A DNA stretch of 64,000 bases, taken from positions 124,001 through 188,000 of the forward strand of contig NZ_AYOU01000121.1 of the NCBI RefSeq assembly GCF_000500065.1, read 5' to 3'. The notes beneath the pieces were generated by a model. It made no database searches, was not told the DNA's origin, and saw nothing but the letters and a program-made list of their open reading frames with translations. Positions 37,377 to 48,722 of this stretch are shown piece after piece (position 1 is the stretch's first letter; the number at the start of each line of letters is the position of its first letter). The position numbers were made by a program, and so were the translations under genes. Source of the DNA: Borrelia hispanica CRI (GTDB lineage Bacteria > Spirochaetota > Spirochaetia > Borreliales > Borreliaceae).

Positions 37377-38936
37377 ATGGGGAAATTTTTTCAGAATGCC
37401 CAAAAATTTGGTCGTTCTTTTATGTTGCCTATTGCCATTCTTCCTGCGGCAGGATTATTTTTAGGGATTGGAGGTGCTTTTTCCAATCCGGCAACTATTA
37501 GTGCTTATACATTTTTAAATGTATTTTTTCTTCAATCAGTATTTAACATTATGCGTACCGCAGGTGCTATTATTTTTGTTAATTTGCCACCAATATTTGC
37601 AATTGGAGTTGCTGTTGGGCTTGCAAAATCGGATAAGGGAACAGCAGGGCTTGCGGCTTTTATTGGGTATCTTGTTTTAAATTCTACAATTGGTATTTTA
37701 GTTGAGATGTTTGGTAAAGTTGAAGATTTCTCAAATGGAGCTGTTGGATTAATCCTTGGTATTAAGACTTTAGAAACAGGTGTTTTTGGTGGCATTATTG
37801 TTGGTATTATGACTTATTGTCTTCATAATAAATTTAATAAAGTTGAATTTCCAAGAGTACTTGGATTTTTTTCAGGATCTAGATTTATACCGATAATAGT
37901 TTCTCTCTCAAGTATTTTTCTTGCTGTATTGATGTTTATATTTTGGCCATTTATGCAGTCTGGAATTAGTATGGTGGGTTTATTAGTGGATGCAACAGGA
38001 TATATTGGTACTCTTATTTATGGTATTTTTTTACGAATGCTTGGTCCTTTTGGGCTTCATCATATATTTTATTTGCCTTTTTGGACAACCGGTATTGGTG
38101 GTTCTGAAATTATTAATGGTAAACTGGTAGAAGGAACTCAGAACATTTTTTTTGCAGAACTTTCATCTCATAGTTCTGATAAATTTTTTATTGGAACTAG
38201 TCGTTTTATGAGCGGAAGATTTATTACTATGATGTTTGGATTGCCTGGAGCTGCTCTTGCACTTTATAGACTTGCAAAACCTAATCAGAAGGATAAAATT
38301 TTTGGTCTTTTGTTGTCATCAGCTTTAACTTCCTTTTTAACAGGAATTACAGAGCCTCTTGAATTTTCTTTTCTCTTTGTTGCACCGGTGCTTTATGTAG
38401 TTCATGCTGTGTTTGATGGGTGTGCATTTATGGTTGCTCATATTTTACAGATTACAATAGGTCAGACTTTTTCTGGAGGATTTATTGATTTTGTTCTTTT
38501 TGGGATTTTACAAGGAAATGCAAGAACAAATTGGGTTTTAGTTCCAATGGTAGGTTTTTTTTGGTTTTGGCTGTATTATTTTAGTTTTGTTTTTTTAATA
38601 TCTAAATTTGATTATAAGACCCCTGGTAGAGAAGATGTTATTAATGCTCATGATTCGTTTTCTTCAAGTAAAAATGGAGTTGTAGGGGGAAGTGATATTA
38701 GTGTGCAAGTAGTTATGGGTCTTGGAGGACGTGATAATATTATTGAACTTGATTGTTGTGCTACACGACTTAGAGTTACTGTAAAAGATTCTATGAAGGT
38801 TTCAAAGAGTATTTTGGAAGATACTGGAGCTAAGGGAATTATTATCAAGGATAATGGTGTTCAAGTGGTTTATGGGCCTGGAGTTAGTGTTCTTAAAAAT
38901 GAAATTGAAGAGTATCTTGATAATGAAGGAAATTAA
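37377..38936 (+). CDS. ptsG: PTS glucose-family permease, EIICB
   Basis: A 519-residue permease. The EIIC domain (residues 1-410, about ten spans) starts FGRSFMLPIAILPAAGLFLG and contains GPFGLHHIFY and GITEPLEFSFLF, the sugar-binding Glu loop. The C-terminal EIIB domain has the phosphocysteine in ELDCCATRLRV (near residue 459). No EIIA is attached, so a separate EIIA-Glc protein is needed. The ATG follows AGGAGG. Position after nanE raises the chance that it carries N-acetylglucosamine or another amino sugar, although the B. burgdorferi counterpart is called a glucose permease. Confidence 0.92.
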   Translation: MGKFFQNAQKFGRSFMLPIAILPAAGLFLGIGGAFSNPATISAYTFLNVFFLQSVFNIMRTAGAIIFVNLPPIFAIGVAVGLAKSDKGTAGLAAFIGYLVLNSTIGILVEMFGKVEDFSNGAVGLILGIKTLETGVFGGIIVGIMTYCLHNKFNKVEFPRVLGFFSGSRFIPIIVSLSSIFLAVLMFIFWPFMQSGISMVGLLVDATGYIGTLIYGIFLRMLGPFGLHHIFYLPFWTTGIGGSEIINGKLVEGTQNIFFAELSSHSSDKFFIGTSRFMSGRFITMMFGLPGAALALYRLAKPNQKDKIFGLLLSSALTSFLTGITEPLEFSFLFVAPVLYVVHAVFDGCAFMVAHILQITIGQTFSGGFIDFVLFGILQGNARTNWVLVPMVGFFWFWLYYFSFVFLISKFDYKTPGREDVINAHDSFSSSKNGVVGGSDISVQVVMGLGGRDNIIELDCCATRLRVTVKDSMKVSKSILEDTGAKGIIIKDNGVQVVYGPGVSVLKNEIEEYLDNEGN

Positions 38937-38942
38937 AATTTT

Positions 38943-38979
38943 AAGCAAGTGTATGTTTTTATATCACTTGCTTTTTTTT
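38943..38979 (+). terminator. Intrinsic terminator after ptsG, inside the 3' end of the convergent hydrolase
   Basis: AAGCAAGTG (38943-38951), 13-base loop, CACTTGCTT (38965-38973), then T through 38979. The stem's right arm encodes the last codons and stop of the hydrolase gene on the other strand. Confidence 0.85.
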
Positions 38980-39950
38980 ATGTTTTGAATAAAATCGACA
39001 GCATATTTTGTTAAATAAGATGTATTTTGTGCACTTCTATAACTGTGGTTTCCTACAGGAACATGAGAATGAGGACTTTCAACAAGAATTATTGGAATCG
39101 ATTGTTTGTGCCCTCCATAATTATTTATAAAATTATTTATTTCCTTAGAATCGACTGTAGGATCATTTGGGGAATAAGCTATTGTGAGTGGAGTTTTAAT
39201 TTCTTTAAAACCATTAATATTAATTAATTTAACAAGACCCATCATTGCAATTATTGAATCAATTTGTCGTATTGGCGAATGAAATACGTTGACCTTTGAG
39301 TATTCTATTCTTTTATTTTGTCTTATCTCAGGTTCATTATACCCTCCTGTTATTAAATAAGCAATTTGACGTCCCCAAGGGTAATAAATTAAATTTGTTC
39401 TTTTATCTTTAGGATAGATATTAGGTGATATTAAAACGGCAGAATGTATTTTGTCTTGATAGTTTTTTAATGCCCAAATGACACAAGCACCTCCGTTTGA
39501 AGTTCCAATAAGTATTAGTTTTTCTCCTATTGATTGGCCAATTTGGATGGCTTCATCGATGTCTCGTAACCAGTCTTTAGTATTAACCCCTTTAAATGCA
39601 TTTTTATTGTCGATGCCGTGGCCTTTAAGCCTTGTAAAGAAAATATTTGCTTTTAATACTTTAGCTATATTGTTAGGAATAGGATAAATTTCATTTTTTG
39701 ATGCTCCAAACCCATGAATATATACCACTGCATATTGTGTTTTTTCCTTTTCTTTATTCCATATAATTTCTTTTTTTGTGTTTTCTACCAAATTGAATTT
39801 AGACTCTTCGATGAGTAGGTATTGATCAATTTCTTCAAGTTTGCTTGGAATTTGAGTTTTATCAAATTCATTTCTAAATTTTATTTTTGGTCCTACTATT
39901 ATTAATAAAAATAAAAAAATAAAAATAAAAATGGCGTTTTTAATGTTCAT
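38964..39950 (-). CDS. Membrane-anchored alpha/beta-hydrolase (esterase/lipase-like)
   Basis: A 328-residue protein with one N-terminal hydrophobic segment (IKNAIFIFIFLFLLIIVGP), then an alpha/beta hydrolase fold. VVYIHGFGASKNE is the oxyanion strand-loop, IGTSNGGACVIWAL holds the nucleophile Ser, YSPNDPTVDSKE the acid Asp, and ESPHSHVPVG the catalytic His. The whole triad is therefore visible. The substrate is unknown; lipid esters or peptides are both possible. It is 12 bases downstream of bosR and probably shares its transcript. No lipobox is present, so it should be anchored by the uncleaved N-terminal helix. Confidence 0.85.
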   Translation of the reverse strand: MNIKNAIFIFIFLFLLIIVGPKIKFRNEFDKTQIPSKLEEIDQYLLIEESKFNLVENTKKEIIWNKEKEKTQYAVVYIHGFGASKNEIYPIPNNIAKVLKANIFFTRLKGHGIDNKNAFKGVNTKDWLRDIDEAIQIGQSIGEKLILIGTSNGGACVIWALKNYQDKIHSAVLISPNIYPKDKRTNLIYYPWGRQIAYLITGGYNEPEIRQNKRIEYSKVNVFHSPIRQIDSIIAMMGLVKLININGFKEIKTPLTIAYSPNDPTVDSKEINNFINNYGGHKQSIPIILVESPHSHVPVGNHSYRSAQNTSYLTKYAVDFIQNIKKSK

Positions 39951-39962
39951 ATATTTTTTCCT

Positions 39963-40487
39963 TTAATGATTGTCATCATTTGTGTTGTATTGTTCTTGTT
40001 CTTGTTGAGATTCTTGATGACAATTATTACATGATCCTGAATAAATAATTTCAATGGATTTTGTTTTCCATTCTTCTCCAAGTTTGTCTTTCAGAATATC
40101 TTTAATGTCATCAAGTTGTATTGGATAAACTTGATTGCATTTGTTGCATTTAAAGTGCGCTATTGTAGAAGTCAAACTTAGATAAAATCTTGTTTCTTTT
40201 TGGTCTGTTGTTTTTATATCTTTAAGAATGTTGCGTTCTTTTAAGATATTTAATGTATTGTATACTGTTGCTTTTGATAAGCTTGGTATTTCTTTTATGA
40301 GTTTGTTATAAATTTCTTTTGCTGTAAAATATTCTCGTGGATTTGATGCAATATGTAAAATTATTCTATTTCTTGAATGTGAGGCTTTCATGCCCAACTC
40401 TGTTGTTAATGATTTTAGCAAGATAGGGTCATTAGTAATTCCGACTTTTTCTAAAGTAGAATGTACCTCTATTGTATTGTTGTTCAT
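39963..40487 (-). CDS. bosR: Fur/PerR-family regulator BosR
   Basis: A 174-residue Fur-family repressor/activator. The N-terminal winged helix includes the recognition helix SLSKATVYNTLNIL. The dimer domain carries HFKCNKC and SGSCNNC, two CxxC pairs expected to bind structural zinc, and ends in a Gln/Asn/Asp-rich tail with His. In Borrelia the single Fur homologue at this position is BosR, which controls oxidative-stress genes and, with RpoN, the RpoS virulence pathway (established knowledge). The ATG at 40487 is preceded by AAGGG. The alpha/beta-hydrolase gene follows closely. Confidence 0.93.
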   Translation of the reverse strand: MNNNTIEVHSTLEKVGITNDPILLKSLTTELGMKASHSRNRIILHIASNPREYFTAKEIYNKLIKEIPSLSKATVYNTLNILKERNILKDIKTTDQKETRFYLSLTSTIAHFKCNKCNQVYPIQLDDIKDILKDKLGEEWKTKSIEIIYSGSCNNCHQESQQEQEQYNTNDDNH

Positions 40488-40578
40488 ATATAATACCCTT
40501 TATTATTTAAGATTAAGTACTTTAATGTCCTTATAAAAATAATTTTATAACGGTTTATTAATATTTTGCTACTGATAG

Positions 40579-42273
40579 CTATTTATTTTCATTTTTTTTT
40601 ATATTTGGATAAAAAAGTAAAGTTTTTATTTTTGAGTTTATTTTTATTTTATTATCAAAATTATTATTATTTGGTAATAAGAGTAAATTTAAACTCAAAG
40701 AATAATTTTTCAAATCCTCAATTTTTACTTTATTATAAGATCCTCCTATATTTAGGATAAACCACCTTTTAAAGCCTTTTTTTGAGATTTTGTAATTTAT
40801 TGTATATATAACACATTTTTCAATGTTTAAAAAACTTATGAAAAAATTGCTGTTTTGATCGCTTCCTTTAGATATTAGGAATTCTGTTCCATTAATATAT
40901 CCTTGAATATCTTTTTTTGTTTCAATGATTTTTTCATAAGTGTCAAGATCATTGTATCTTGCAGTAATTTTTAAGTTTGTCCCTCTTTCAATTTCAAATA
41001 TGGGTATTTCTAGACTTGAATATTCAGTTAAGTAATTTGTATTATTTGTCTTTAGCTTTTTATTGTTACAAGTTATAACAGTAGTAGGCCATACTAGTTT
41101 GAGAGATATAAAAAAGCTTGCAAGATTTTCATCCAAAAAGAAATCGATTATTGATTTTTCTTTTGCGTTGAAATTTAAATATTGTCTAATACCTATAATT
41201 TTTTCATTTGAGAATGAAAATGAACTTTCAATAATTGGTTCTATAATGATTTCTTTTTTAGATAGAATTTTAATATAGGTTCTACAGGAATCTAGAAATT
41301 CAGCGTTTTTTTCTTTATATTTGATCCTATTTAATTTGCCTTCTTTAAATTTTACATAATATTTTTCATGGGCTAATGTAAAATTACCCTCCATATTATA
41401 TTCTAGATTTTTGCTTGTAATAGGTTCTGGATTTTGTGATTGGTTTTCAAAATTTTTGTTAGTTAAAAATTCTTTTAAAGAAGCTTCATTTATTTGATAT
41501 TCTTTGAGTCTTTTATTTTGAAATTGTAGTACCAATGCTTGTTCTTTTAATGAATTAAATTCTGGAATTTCTAATAGTTCTGTGTTTATTTTTTTACCCT
41601 CTAGATTTTGTATCTTAATGCTATAAAAATTTGTGTCTAATTCTTTTAAAGAGAGCAAGAAATTTTTTAATACTTGATTATCATAGATGTCTTTAATTTC
41701 ATGGAAATAAATTAGTGAGTCTGTATTTTGTTTTCTTATATCAGGTTCTTGTATTTCTGATAAAAATTGACAGTTGTTTTTATAGAAAACCAAATATTTT
41801 TTGTTATTTTTTGCAATCCTTATTCCTTCTATATAATTAAAATTAAGTTTTCTGTATAATTCAAGTACTCTTTTTCTTAGTTTTTCCATATTATAGAGAT
41901 AAAATGTATTAGGATTATCTTGAAATAAATCTTTGTATCCGCTTTTGAATGGGTTTTTTAAGGCCCAGTACATATCTACATGTATTTCATCATGTAGCAT
42001 GTATTCATGAGGACTTCCACTATATGTGCTTGGAATGTATATATCTTCGTTATTTTTAAGTCTTTTAAAAAACCATTCATTTAATTCAGAATTTAGTTTT
42101 AAAATTTCAAAAAAATATGTTGGGAATGTCCAATGTATTTTATAGGTTAGTTTTTGACTTTCAATTAAGTATTTGGCATTTGATAAAATGGAATATAATT
42201 TGCTCTCAGCAAATGAAGTTATTGAGACAATAATAATATAAGTTTTTGAATTTCTAGCTTTTCTAAACATCAT
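40579..42273 (-). CDS. Large protein of unknown function
   Basis: A 564-residue protein. The N-terminal 150 residues read as an alpha/beta fold with a run of conserved-looking polar residues (WTFPTYFFE, STYSGSPHEYMLHDEIHVDMYWALKNPF). This is vaguely like glycoside hydrolase/deacetylase barrels, but I cannot assign a family. The rest looks beta-rich. From memory it was once labelled a serine/threonine kinase in Borrelia; no glycine loop, HRD or DFG motif is visible, so I do not repeat that. There is no convincing signal peptide: the hydrophobic stretch after KTY is short. It ends 91 bases from bosR, upstream on the same strand. Confidence 0.75.
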   Translation of the reverse strand: MMFRKARNSKTYIIIVSITSFAESKLYSILSNAKYLIESQKLTYKIHWTFPTYFFEILKLNSELNEWFFKRLKNNEDIYIPSTYSGSPHEYMLHDEIHVDMYWALKNPFKSGYKDLFQDNPNTFYLYNMEKLRKRVLELYRKLNFNYIEGIRIAKNNKKYLVFYKNNCQFLSEIQEPDIRKQNTDSLIYFHEIKDIYDNQVLKNFLLSLKELDTNFYSIKIQNLEGKKINTELLEIPEFNSLKEQALVLQFQNKRLKEYQINEASLKEFLTNKNFENQSQNPEPITSKNLEYNMEGNFTLAHEKYYVKFKEGKLNRIKYKEKNAEFLDSCRTYIKILSKKEIIIEPIIESSFSFSNEKIIGIRQYLNFNAKEKSIIDFFLDENLASFFISLKLVWPTTVITCNNKKLKTNNTNYLTEYSSLEIPIFEIERGTNLKITARYNDLDTYEKIIETKKDIQGYINGTEFLISKGSDQNSNFFISFLNIEKCVIYTINYKISKKGFKRWFILNIGGSYNKVKIEDLKNYSLSLNLLLLPNNNNFDNKIKINSKIKTLLFYPNIKKNENK

Positions 42274-42466
42274 AAAAAATCTTTACATAAGTATATATTA
42301 AATTAGTATAAATGGTATTGTTTTTACAGTAAATTACTATAGATAGGTTTCTTTATTTTTTATTATTTTGGCTTGATTAATGAAACAAAAAAAATTATAT
42401 TTTTATAGTGATTATGTATGAAGTTCATGTTAACTTTATAATGTGCTATTTATTATTTAACTTTAA

Positions 42467-44128
<1,662 letters not shown>

Positions 44129-44187
44129 GTTAATCCTTTTTCAGATTTCTCTTTTGTTAGAGTTTCTATTGTTATAAGGAGCAAAAT

Positions 44188-44484
44188 TTGAGTGAGAATG
44201 AATTTGTATTTTGTATAGGTTATGATGGGATTAGGGCTATAATAGATAAAGAGCTTTTAGGTCAACATAAAGATAAAAGTGTGGAAGAGCTTTTTAATCT
44301 TGGATTTTATAGAAGCGCTTTTAGTAAAGCGCTTTATAGGAAAGATGATGCTCTTATTGATTATTTGATTAAAAGATATAATAACATTAGTAACTCTGCT
44401 TATAGTAGAAAAGAGGAGCTTGAGCTCCTCTTTGGGGTAATTTATCCGGATGATATTGCTAATATAAAAGTTACTTATGTTTAA
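44188..44484 (+). CDS. Small conserved hypothetical protein upstream of yajC
   Basis: 98 residues starting at TTG six bases after AAGGAG; no ATG is near. Charged and helical, no membrane segment: GYDGIRAIIDKELLG, then SVEELFNLGFYRSAFSKALYR. I recognise no domain. It lies between groEL and yajC, 15 bases ahead of the latter, and is probably co-transcribed with the Sec genes. The tight spacing and a good ribosome site make it a believable gene. Confidence 0.75.
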   Translation: MSENEFVFCIGYDGIRAIIDKELLGQHKDKSVEELFNLGFYRSAFSKALYRKDDALIDYLIKRYNNISNSAYSRKEELELLFGVIYPDDIANIKVTYV

Positions 44485-44499
44485 AAATTAGGAAATTTT

Positions 44500-44823
44500 A
44501 TGTTTTTATTACAAGATTTTAGTCATAGTAGTAGCTTCTTTAGAAGCTTATTAGTTTTTGTCCCCGTAATAGCTATATTTTGGTTTTTGGTAATATCTCC
44601 TCAACGTAAAGAAGAGAAAAAAAAGAAGGAAATGCTGAAAAGCCTTAAAAAGGGTGATAAAGTTTTAACCATAGGTGGAATTTTTGGAGTTGTTAAGAGG
44701 GTTGATGATTCTGAAGTTTTGCTTGAGCTTAGTGAAACTTCAGAGGCAAAATTTGTAAAAAGTTCAATTGAGAAGGTTGTTTTTGACGAAATTAAGGATA
44801 AAAAATTAAAAAATGAGAAGTAA
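44500..44823 (+). CDS. yajC: Preprotein translocase accessory protein YajC
   Basis: 107 residues: one N-terminal membrane span (LLVFVPVIAIFWFLVISPQRKEEKK) followed by a basic helix and the small beta domain LKKGDKVLTIGGIFGVVKRVDD, which is diagnostic for YajC. It associates with SecDF in the inner membrane. The next genes are secD and secF, the classical order. Between it and secD lies an 80-base region with a repeated 17-mer. Confidence 0.94.
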   Translation: MFLLQDFSHSSSFFRSLLVFVPVIAIFWFLVISPQRKEEKKKKEMLKSLKKGDKVLTIGGIFGVVKRVDDSEVLLELSETSEAKFVKSSIEKVVFDEIKDKKLKNEK

Positions 44824-44845
44824 TTTGCAATTTTAATATATAATG

Positions 44846-44886
44846 TTAACTTGACATAATAATTTAATTTTAACTTGACATAATAA
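44846..44886 (+). repeat. 17-bp direct repeat upstream of secD
   Basis: TTAACTTGACATAATAA occurs at 44846-44862 and again at 44870-44886, 24 bases apart. Each copy holds a TTGACA -35-like box. No good -10 lies at 17 bases from either. The second copy ends 17 bases before the secD ATG. Confidence 0.9.
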
Positions 44887-44903
44887 GGATAAGGGTATTA
44901 TTT

Positions 44904-46667
44904 ATGAATAAAGTCTCTAAATTGATATTAATACTGTTTGTAACTTCTTTTGCTTATTTTTTAATATTTCCTACTCTAAAGTGGTATTTTTTTACTAAAG
45001 AGAAGGATAAACAAATTAGTTCATATTCAAAAGAGGCTTTAAGAGATTATTCTAAATCGCAAGCTTTAAGTTCTCTTGTTAAACTTAAGGAATTGTATCG
45101 AAGAAATCCTAAGGATCAAATTCCAGATGATTTGAAGTATTTAATTCCAGTTGCAAAAAATAATTATAAGACTTATGGAAGAGAATTTCCCAAATCGTTT
45201 CATGATATAGAAGCATTAAGGGGTGGTTTTTTAACTGATTCTGATATTGAAGAACTTAGTCTTGAAATTTATAGATATTATGAAGATATCAAGCGAAATA
45301 AAAGCAAAATAATACAATTGGGACTTGATTTATCTGGAGGAGTAAGTGTTACTATTTCTCTTGATTATTTAGAACTTGAACAAAGATTAGGAAGAACTTT
45401 AAGTGTTCTAGAAAAGGAAGAAGCTATTGGTCGTACGATGCAAATACTTAAGGAAAGAGTAGATACTTTTGGACTTACAGAACCTAAAATTACAAGAGAA
45501 GTAGGTGGAAATAGAATTTTTTTAGATATTCCAGGAGAGAAAGATGAGAAGCGTGTTGATTCTCTTTTGGGTGGTAAAGGAAATTTGATTTTTTATGTTG
45601 TTGATAGTGATGCCACTTCTGTTCTTAATTCTAAGATATTAGAAGCCGGTCCCCTTTATTCTATACATGATATTAAAAATAGCATGAAGCTTGATGATAG
45701 TAAAAAAATTTTTCCCTGGTATATAAAGGATGCTTATGGAGTTGATGATGAGGCTAGAGTTCGTTATTATGTTGTTGATTTTGGTATTGACAATTCTTTT
45801 GATGGATCTCATATTCAAGATGCTGGAATTTTAAGTGATCCTAAAACGGGAAAGGATATGGTTACATTTAATTTGGATAATGAGGGTAGTGAGAAGTTTT
45901 TTGCTTTTACTCAAAAAAATGTTGGAAAAACTTTAGCTGTAGTTATGGAAGGTAAAATTAAGTCAGTAGCCAATATTAATCATGCTATTGCTGGTGGAAA
46001 TGTATCAATTCAAGGAGATTCTTTTGATAAAAAGGAAGCACAGGAGCTTGCATTTGTTTTTAAAACAGCAGCTTTTCCTGTTGAGATAAAAATAGATGAT
46101 TTAAGGATTATTGGTCCTACTATTGGAGAAAAAACAATTGAACTTGGCATAAAGGCTTCGCTTCTTGCTCTTGTGTTGGTCTTTTTATTTATGTTTGTAT
46201 ATTATAAAACAAGTGGTTTTGTTGCAGGATTTTCATTAGTTATTTATAATTTATTTTTAATATTGGCAATTCTTTCTGCGTTTAATTTTACTTTAACTCT
46301 TACAAGTATTGCAGGTTTGGTGTTAACAATGGGTATGGCTGTTGATATTAATATAATTATTTATGAGAGAATTAAAGAAGAGATTAGAAATGGTAGAAAA
46401 TTTGAAAGAGCATTTGAAGATGGATTTAAAAAAGCCTTTTGGGCAATAATGGATTCAAATGTTACAACATTTATAGCTGTGCTTTTCTTAACTCTTCTTG
46501 GAACAGGGACTATTCAAGGTTTTGCTTGGTCTTTGTCTATAGGGATTGTGGCATCACTTTTTAGTAGTTTAGTCTTTTCAAGGTTTATTTTGGAATTGAT
46601 TATATCTTTTAATAGAAACAAATGTGTAAGTATTTCTTGGAGTTCAAATTATGCAAAAGGTGTTTAA
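44904..46667 (+). CDS. secD: Protein translocase subunit SecD
   Basis: A 587-residue RND-type inner-membrane protein with one N-terminal span, a large periplasmic part and five C-terminal spans. QLGLDLSGGVSVTISLD is the SecD D1 motif; GKTLAVVMEGKIKSVANI, INHAIAGGNVSIQG and the membrane block GLVLTMGMAVDINIIIYERIKEE are also typical. With SecF it uses the proton motive force to pull exported proteins through SecYEG. The 3' end overlaps secF by 17 bases, so the two are translationally coupled. Confidence 0.97.
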   Translation: MNKVSKLILILFVTSFAYFLIFPTLKWYFFTKEKDKQISSYSKEALRDYSKSQALSSLVKLKELYRRNPKDQIPDDLKYLIPVAKNNYKTYGREFPKSFHDIEALRGGFLTDSDIEELSLEIYRYYEDIKRNKSKIIQLGLDLSGGVSVTISLDYLELEQRLGRTLSVLEKEEAIGRTMQILKERVDTFGLTEPKITREVGGNRIFLDIPGEKDEKRVDSLLGGKGNLIFYVVDSDATSVLNSKILEAGPLYSIHDIKNSMKLDDSKKIFPWYIKDAYGVDDEARVRYYVVDFGIDNSFDGSHIQDAGILSDPKTGKDMVTFNLDNEGSEKFFAFTQKNVGKTLAVVMEGKIKSVANINHAIAGGNVSIQGDSFDKKEAQELAFVFKTAAFPVEIKIDDLRIIGPTIGEKTIELGIKASLLALVLVFLFMFVYYKTSGFVAGFSLVIYNLFLILAILSAFNFTLTLTSIAGLVLTMGMAVDINIIIYERIKEEIRNGRKFERAFEDGFKKAFWAIMDSNVTTFIAVLFLTLLGTGTIQGFAWSLSIGIVASLFSSLVFSRFILELIISFNRNKCVSISWSSNYAKGV

Positions 46668-47547
46668 TTTTTTAAAATATGGAAATAAAGCTATTATAGC
46701 TAGTTTTTGTATGATTTTTTTAGGTTTTATTTACACCTTTATGTATCATGGTGGTTATAATTGGGGAGTAGATTTTTCTTCGGGTGTAAATATTAATTTT
46801 GTGATAGATAAAGCAGGTATTAAGGATTCTGATATAAAAAGAGTGCTCTCTCCATTTTATAAAACATTTGATGTTAATGAAATTATTGCAAATGACTTTA
46901 AGAGTCATTTTGATATTATAATAAAGTCAGAGGTTACTGATTATTCTTTGAAAAAAGAAATTCATAGTATTTTGCTAGATAAACTAGGTACTGAGTTTGA
47001 TGCTAATGTTGAAATTCTTGATTCTTATTTTATTGATTCAAGATTTTCATCTGTTTTAAGGACAAAGTCTGTTTTGTTGGTTTGTTTAACATTTGCCCTT
47101 ATTTTAGTTTATGTAGCGTTACGATTTAGGTTAAGTTATGCTGTATCATCAATATTTGCAACTATGCATGATATACTTTTTGTGATTGCTTTTTTAGGTT
47201 TATTTAGAATAGAAATAAATAGTTCAATAATTGTTTCTATATTAACAATTATTGGGTATTCTTTAAATGATACGATCATTATTTTTGATAGAATTAGAGA
47301 AAATTCTAGGAATATGACAGACAGTTCATTTTTAAATGTTTTAAATATAAGTATTAATCAAACTTTATCAAGGACCATTTTAACATCTATTACCACATTT
47401 GTTGCTGTATTTTCTATATACATATTTACTGAAGGTGCTATTAAGGATTTTTCTTTGATATTTATGGTAGGTGTTGTTGTTGGTACTTTTTCTTCGGTTT
47501 TTGTAGCTTCTCCTATTCTTTTAAGTTGTTATAAAAAAATCAAATAG
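46651..47547 (+). CDS. secF: Protein translocase subunit SecF
   Basis: A 298-residue partner of SecD, with six spans. GGYNWGVDFSSGVNINFVI is the first-loop motif, and IVSILTIIGYSLNDTIIIFDRIREN the conserved fourth-span region with its Asp and Arg. The start overlaps the end of secD. The next gene, an unknown 383-residue protein, begins 23 bases later and might share the transcript. Confidence 0.97.
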   Translation: MQKVFNFLKYGNKAIIASFCMIFLGFIYTFMYHGGYNWGVDFSSGVNINFVIDKAGIKDSDIKRVLSPFYKTFDVNEIIANDFKSHFDIIIKSEVTDYSLKKEIHSILLDKLGTEFDANVEILDSYFIDSRFSSVLRTKSVLLVCLTFALILVYVALRFRLSYAVSSIFATMHDILFVIAFLGLFRIEINSSIIVSILTIIGYSLNDTIIIFDRIRENSRNMTDSSFLNVLNISINQTLSRTILTSITTFVAVFSIYIFTEGAIKDFSLIFMVGVVVGTFSSVFVASPILLSCYKKIK

Positions 47548-47570
47548 ATATTTTGTTATAATATTATGAT

Positions 47571-48722
47571 ATGAAGTTTTTTGATTTTGGTTCATTAGGA
47601 TTTTATAGGTTTTTTGATTTTCAAAAGCATCTCAATTTTAGTATTTTTAGATATAGTTTAATAAATTACTATTCTTACAAAGAACAATCAACTCTTATTA
47701 ATGATGCTAATTTGTTTAAAAATAAAATTGTTTTTTTAGATAAAATTCGTAAAGATATCACAAATATTACCTACATTTCTTCAAAAGAAAATGATAATTT
47801 AAGTGTTAATAAGACAATATTTTGTGATACTTTGAATGACATTAAAAATTTAATCAAAAAATATTATCCAGAATCAGAATTTTTAGATTTTGAATGTGAT
47901 GTCCTTTTGGATGATGAGGATACTTTTGATAAATTTTTAGATAGGCTTAGATATTTAAATTTTAAGGTGGATCTTAAAAAGAAGATTGAAGAATTTGATA
48001 GACATAATAAAACACCATATTCTTGTATTAAGATTGCAACTTATTTTATTAAAGAAGAATTTTTAGAGAGACTTGAACATTCAATTGATTTTTTTGTTAA
48101 TGAAGCTAATAATAGTAGTTTAGATTTAATTAATAAAGAAATTGATGAGTATTGTGAAAAGGTAGAGCAGGTCAAAGTAAGTGAATATATTAAAGATACG
48201 CATAAAAAATTTGTTATGGAGTATGCAAAAGAAAGAATATCAAAAATTATGAAAGAGCATAGTCTTGATATATCTAAATTGCTTGTTAAAATTTCTTTGT
48301 TGGATATTATTATTAATTGTTTTGAAAGCTATTATTTAAATTTATTAGAGGTTCTTAATATGCTCTTGTCAATAAGTAACATCATTGAGATTGGCTTGGA
48401 TGAGTTACCTGATGCCATTTTTAATGAATGGAATGAACTTATCTATTTACGTAGAAAGGAATTTCAAAAACTTGTTTTGATATCAGATTATGTTTTTCAA
48501 AAAAGAATAATATCTACTATAAATTCTGGAGCTTGGAAATTTACTTTCTTTAGCCTTTCACCTCGTCAAGGTGATGTTATTCAGTTCACAGTTGATATTA
48601 ATAAAAGTTTTAGTAATCTTGAAGAAGGTATTAAGGAATATGAACTTAAAATAGATAAACTTAATAGCCTAAAGCTTGATTGGGAGAAAAGTTTAAAAAA
48701 TTTTGAACAATTATTTGTTTAA
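47571..48722 (+). CDS. Conserved hypothetical protein after secF
   Basis: A 383-residue soluble protein, strongly helical, Lys/Asp/Glu/Leu-rich, with coiled-coil-like stretches at the C-terminus ([24 protein letters not shown]). No signal peptide, membrane span or motif that I know. The N-terminus [21 protein letters not shown] is unusually aromatic. The ribosome site is poor: no clear purine run before the ATG. Downstream of secF and convergent with the dnaJ-like gene, overlapping it by four bases. Function cannot be proposed. Confidence 0.8.
   Translation: MKFFDFGSLGFYRFFDFQKHLNFSIFRYSLINYYSYKEQSTLINDANLFKNKIVFLDKIRKDITNITYISSKENDNLSVNKTIFCDTLNDIKNLIKKYYPESEFLDFECDVLLDDEDTFDKFLDRLRYLNFKVDLKKKIEEFDRHNKTPYSCIKIATYFIKEEFLERLEHSIDFFVNEANNSSLDLINKEIDEYCEKVEQVKVSEYIKDTHKKFVMEYAKERISKIMKEHSLDISKLLVKISLLDIIINCFESYYLNLLEVLNMLLSISNIIEIGLDELPDAIFNEWNELIYLRRKEFQKLVLISDYVFQKRIISTINSGAWKFTFFSLSPRQGDVIQFTVDINKSFSNLEEGIKEYELKIDKLNSLKLDWEKSLKNFEQLFV

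Noticed and set aside
40579-42273. Serine/threonine kinase annotation for the large unknown protein
   Set aside because: No glycine-rich loop, VAIK lysine, HRD or DFG motif is visible.
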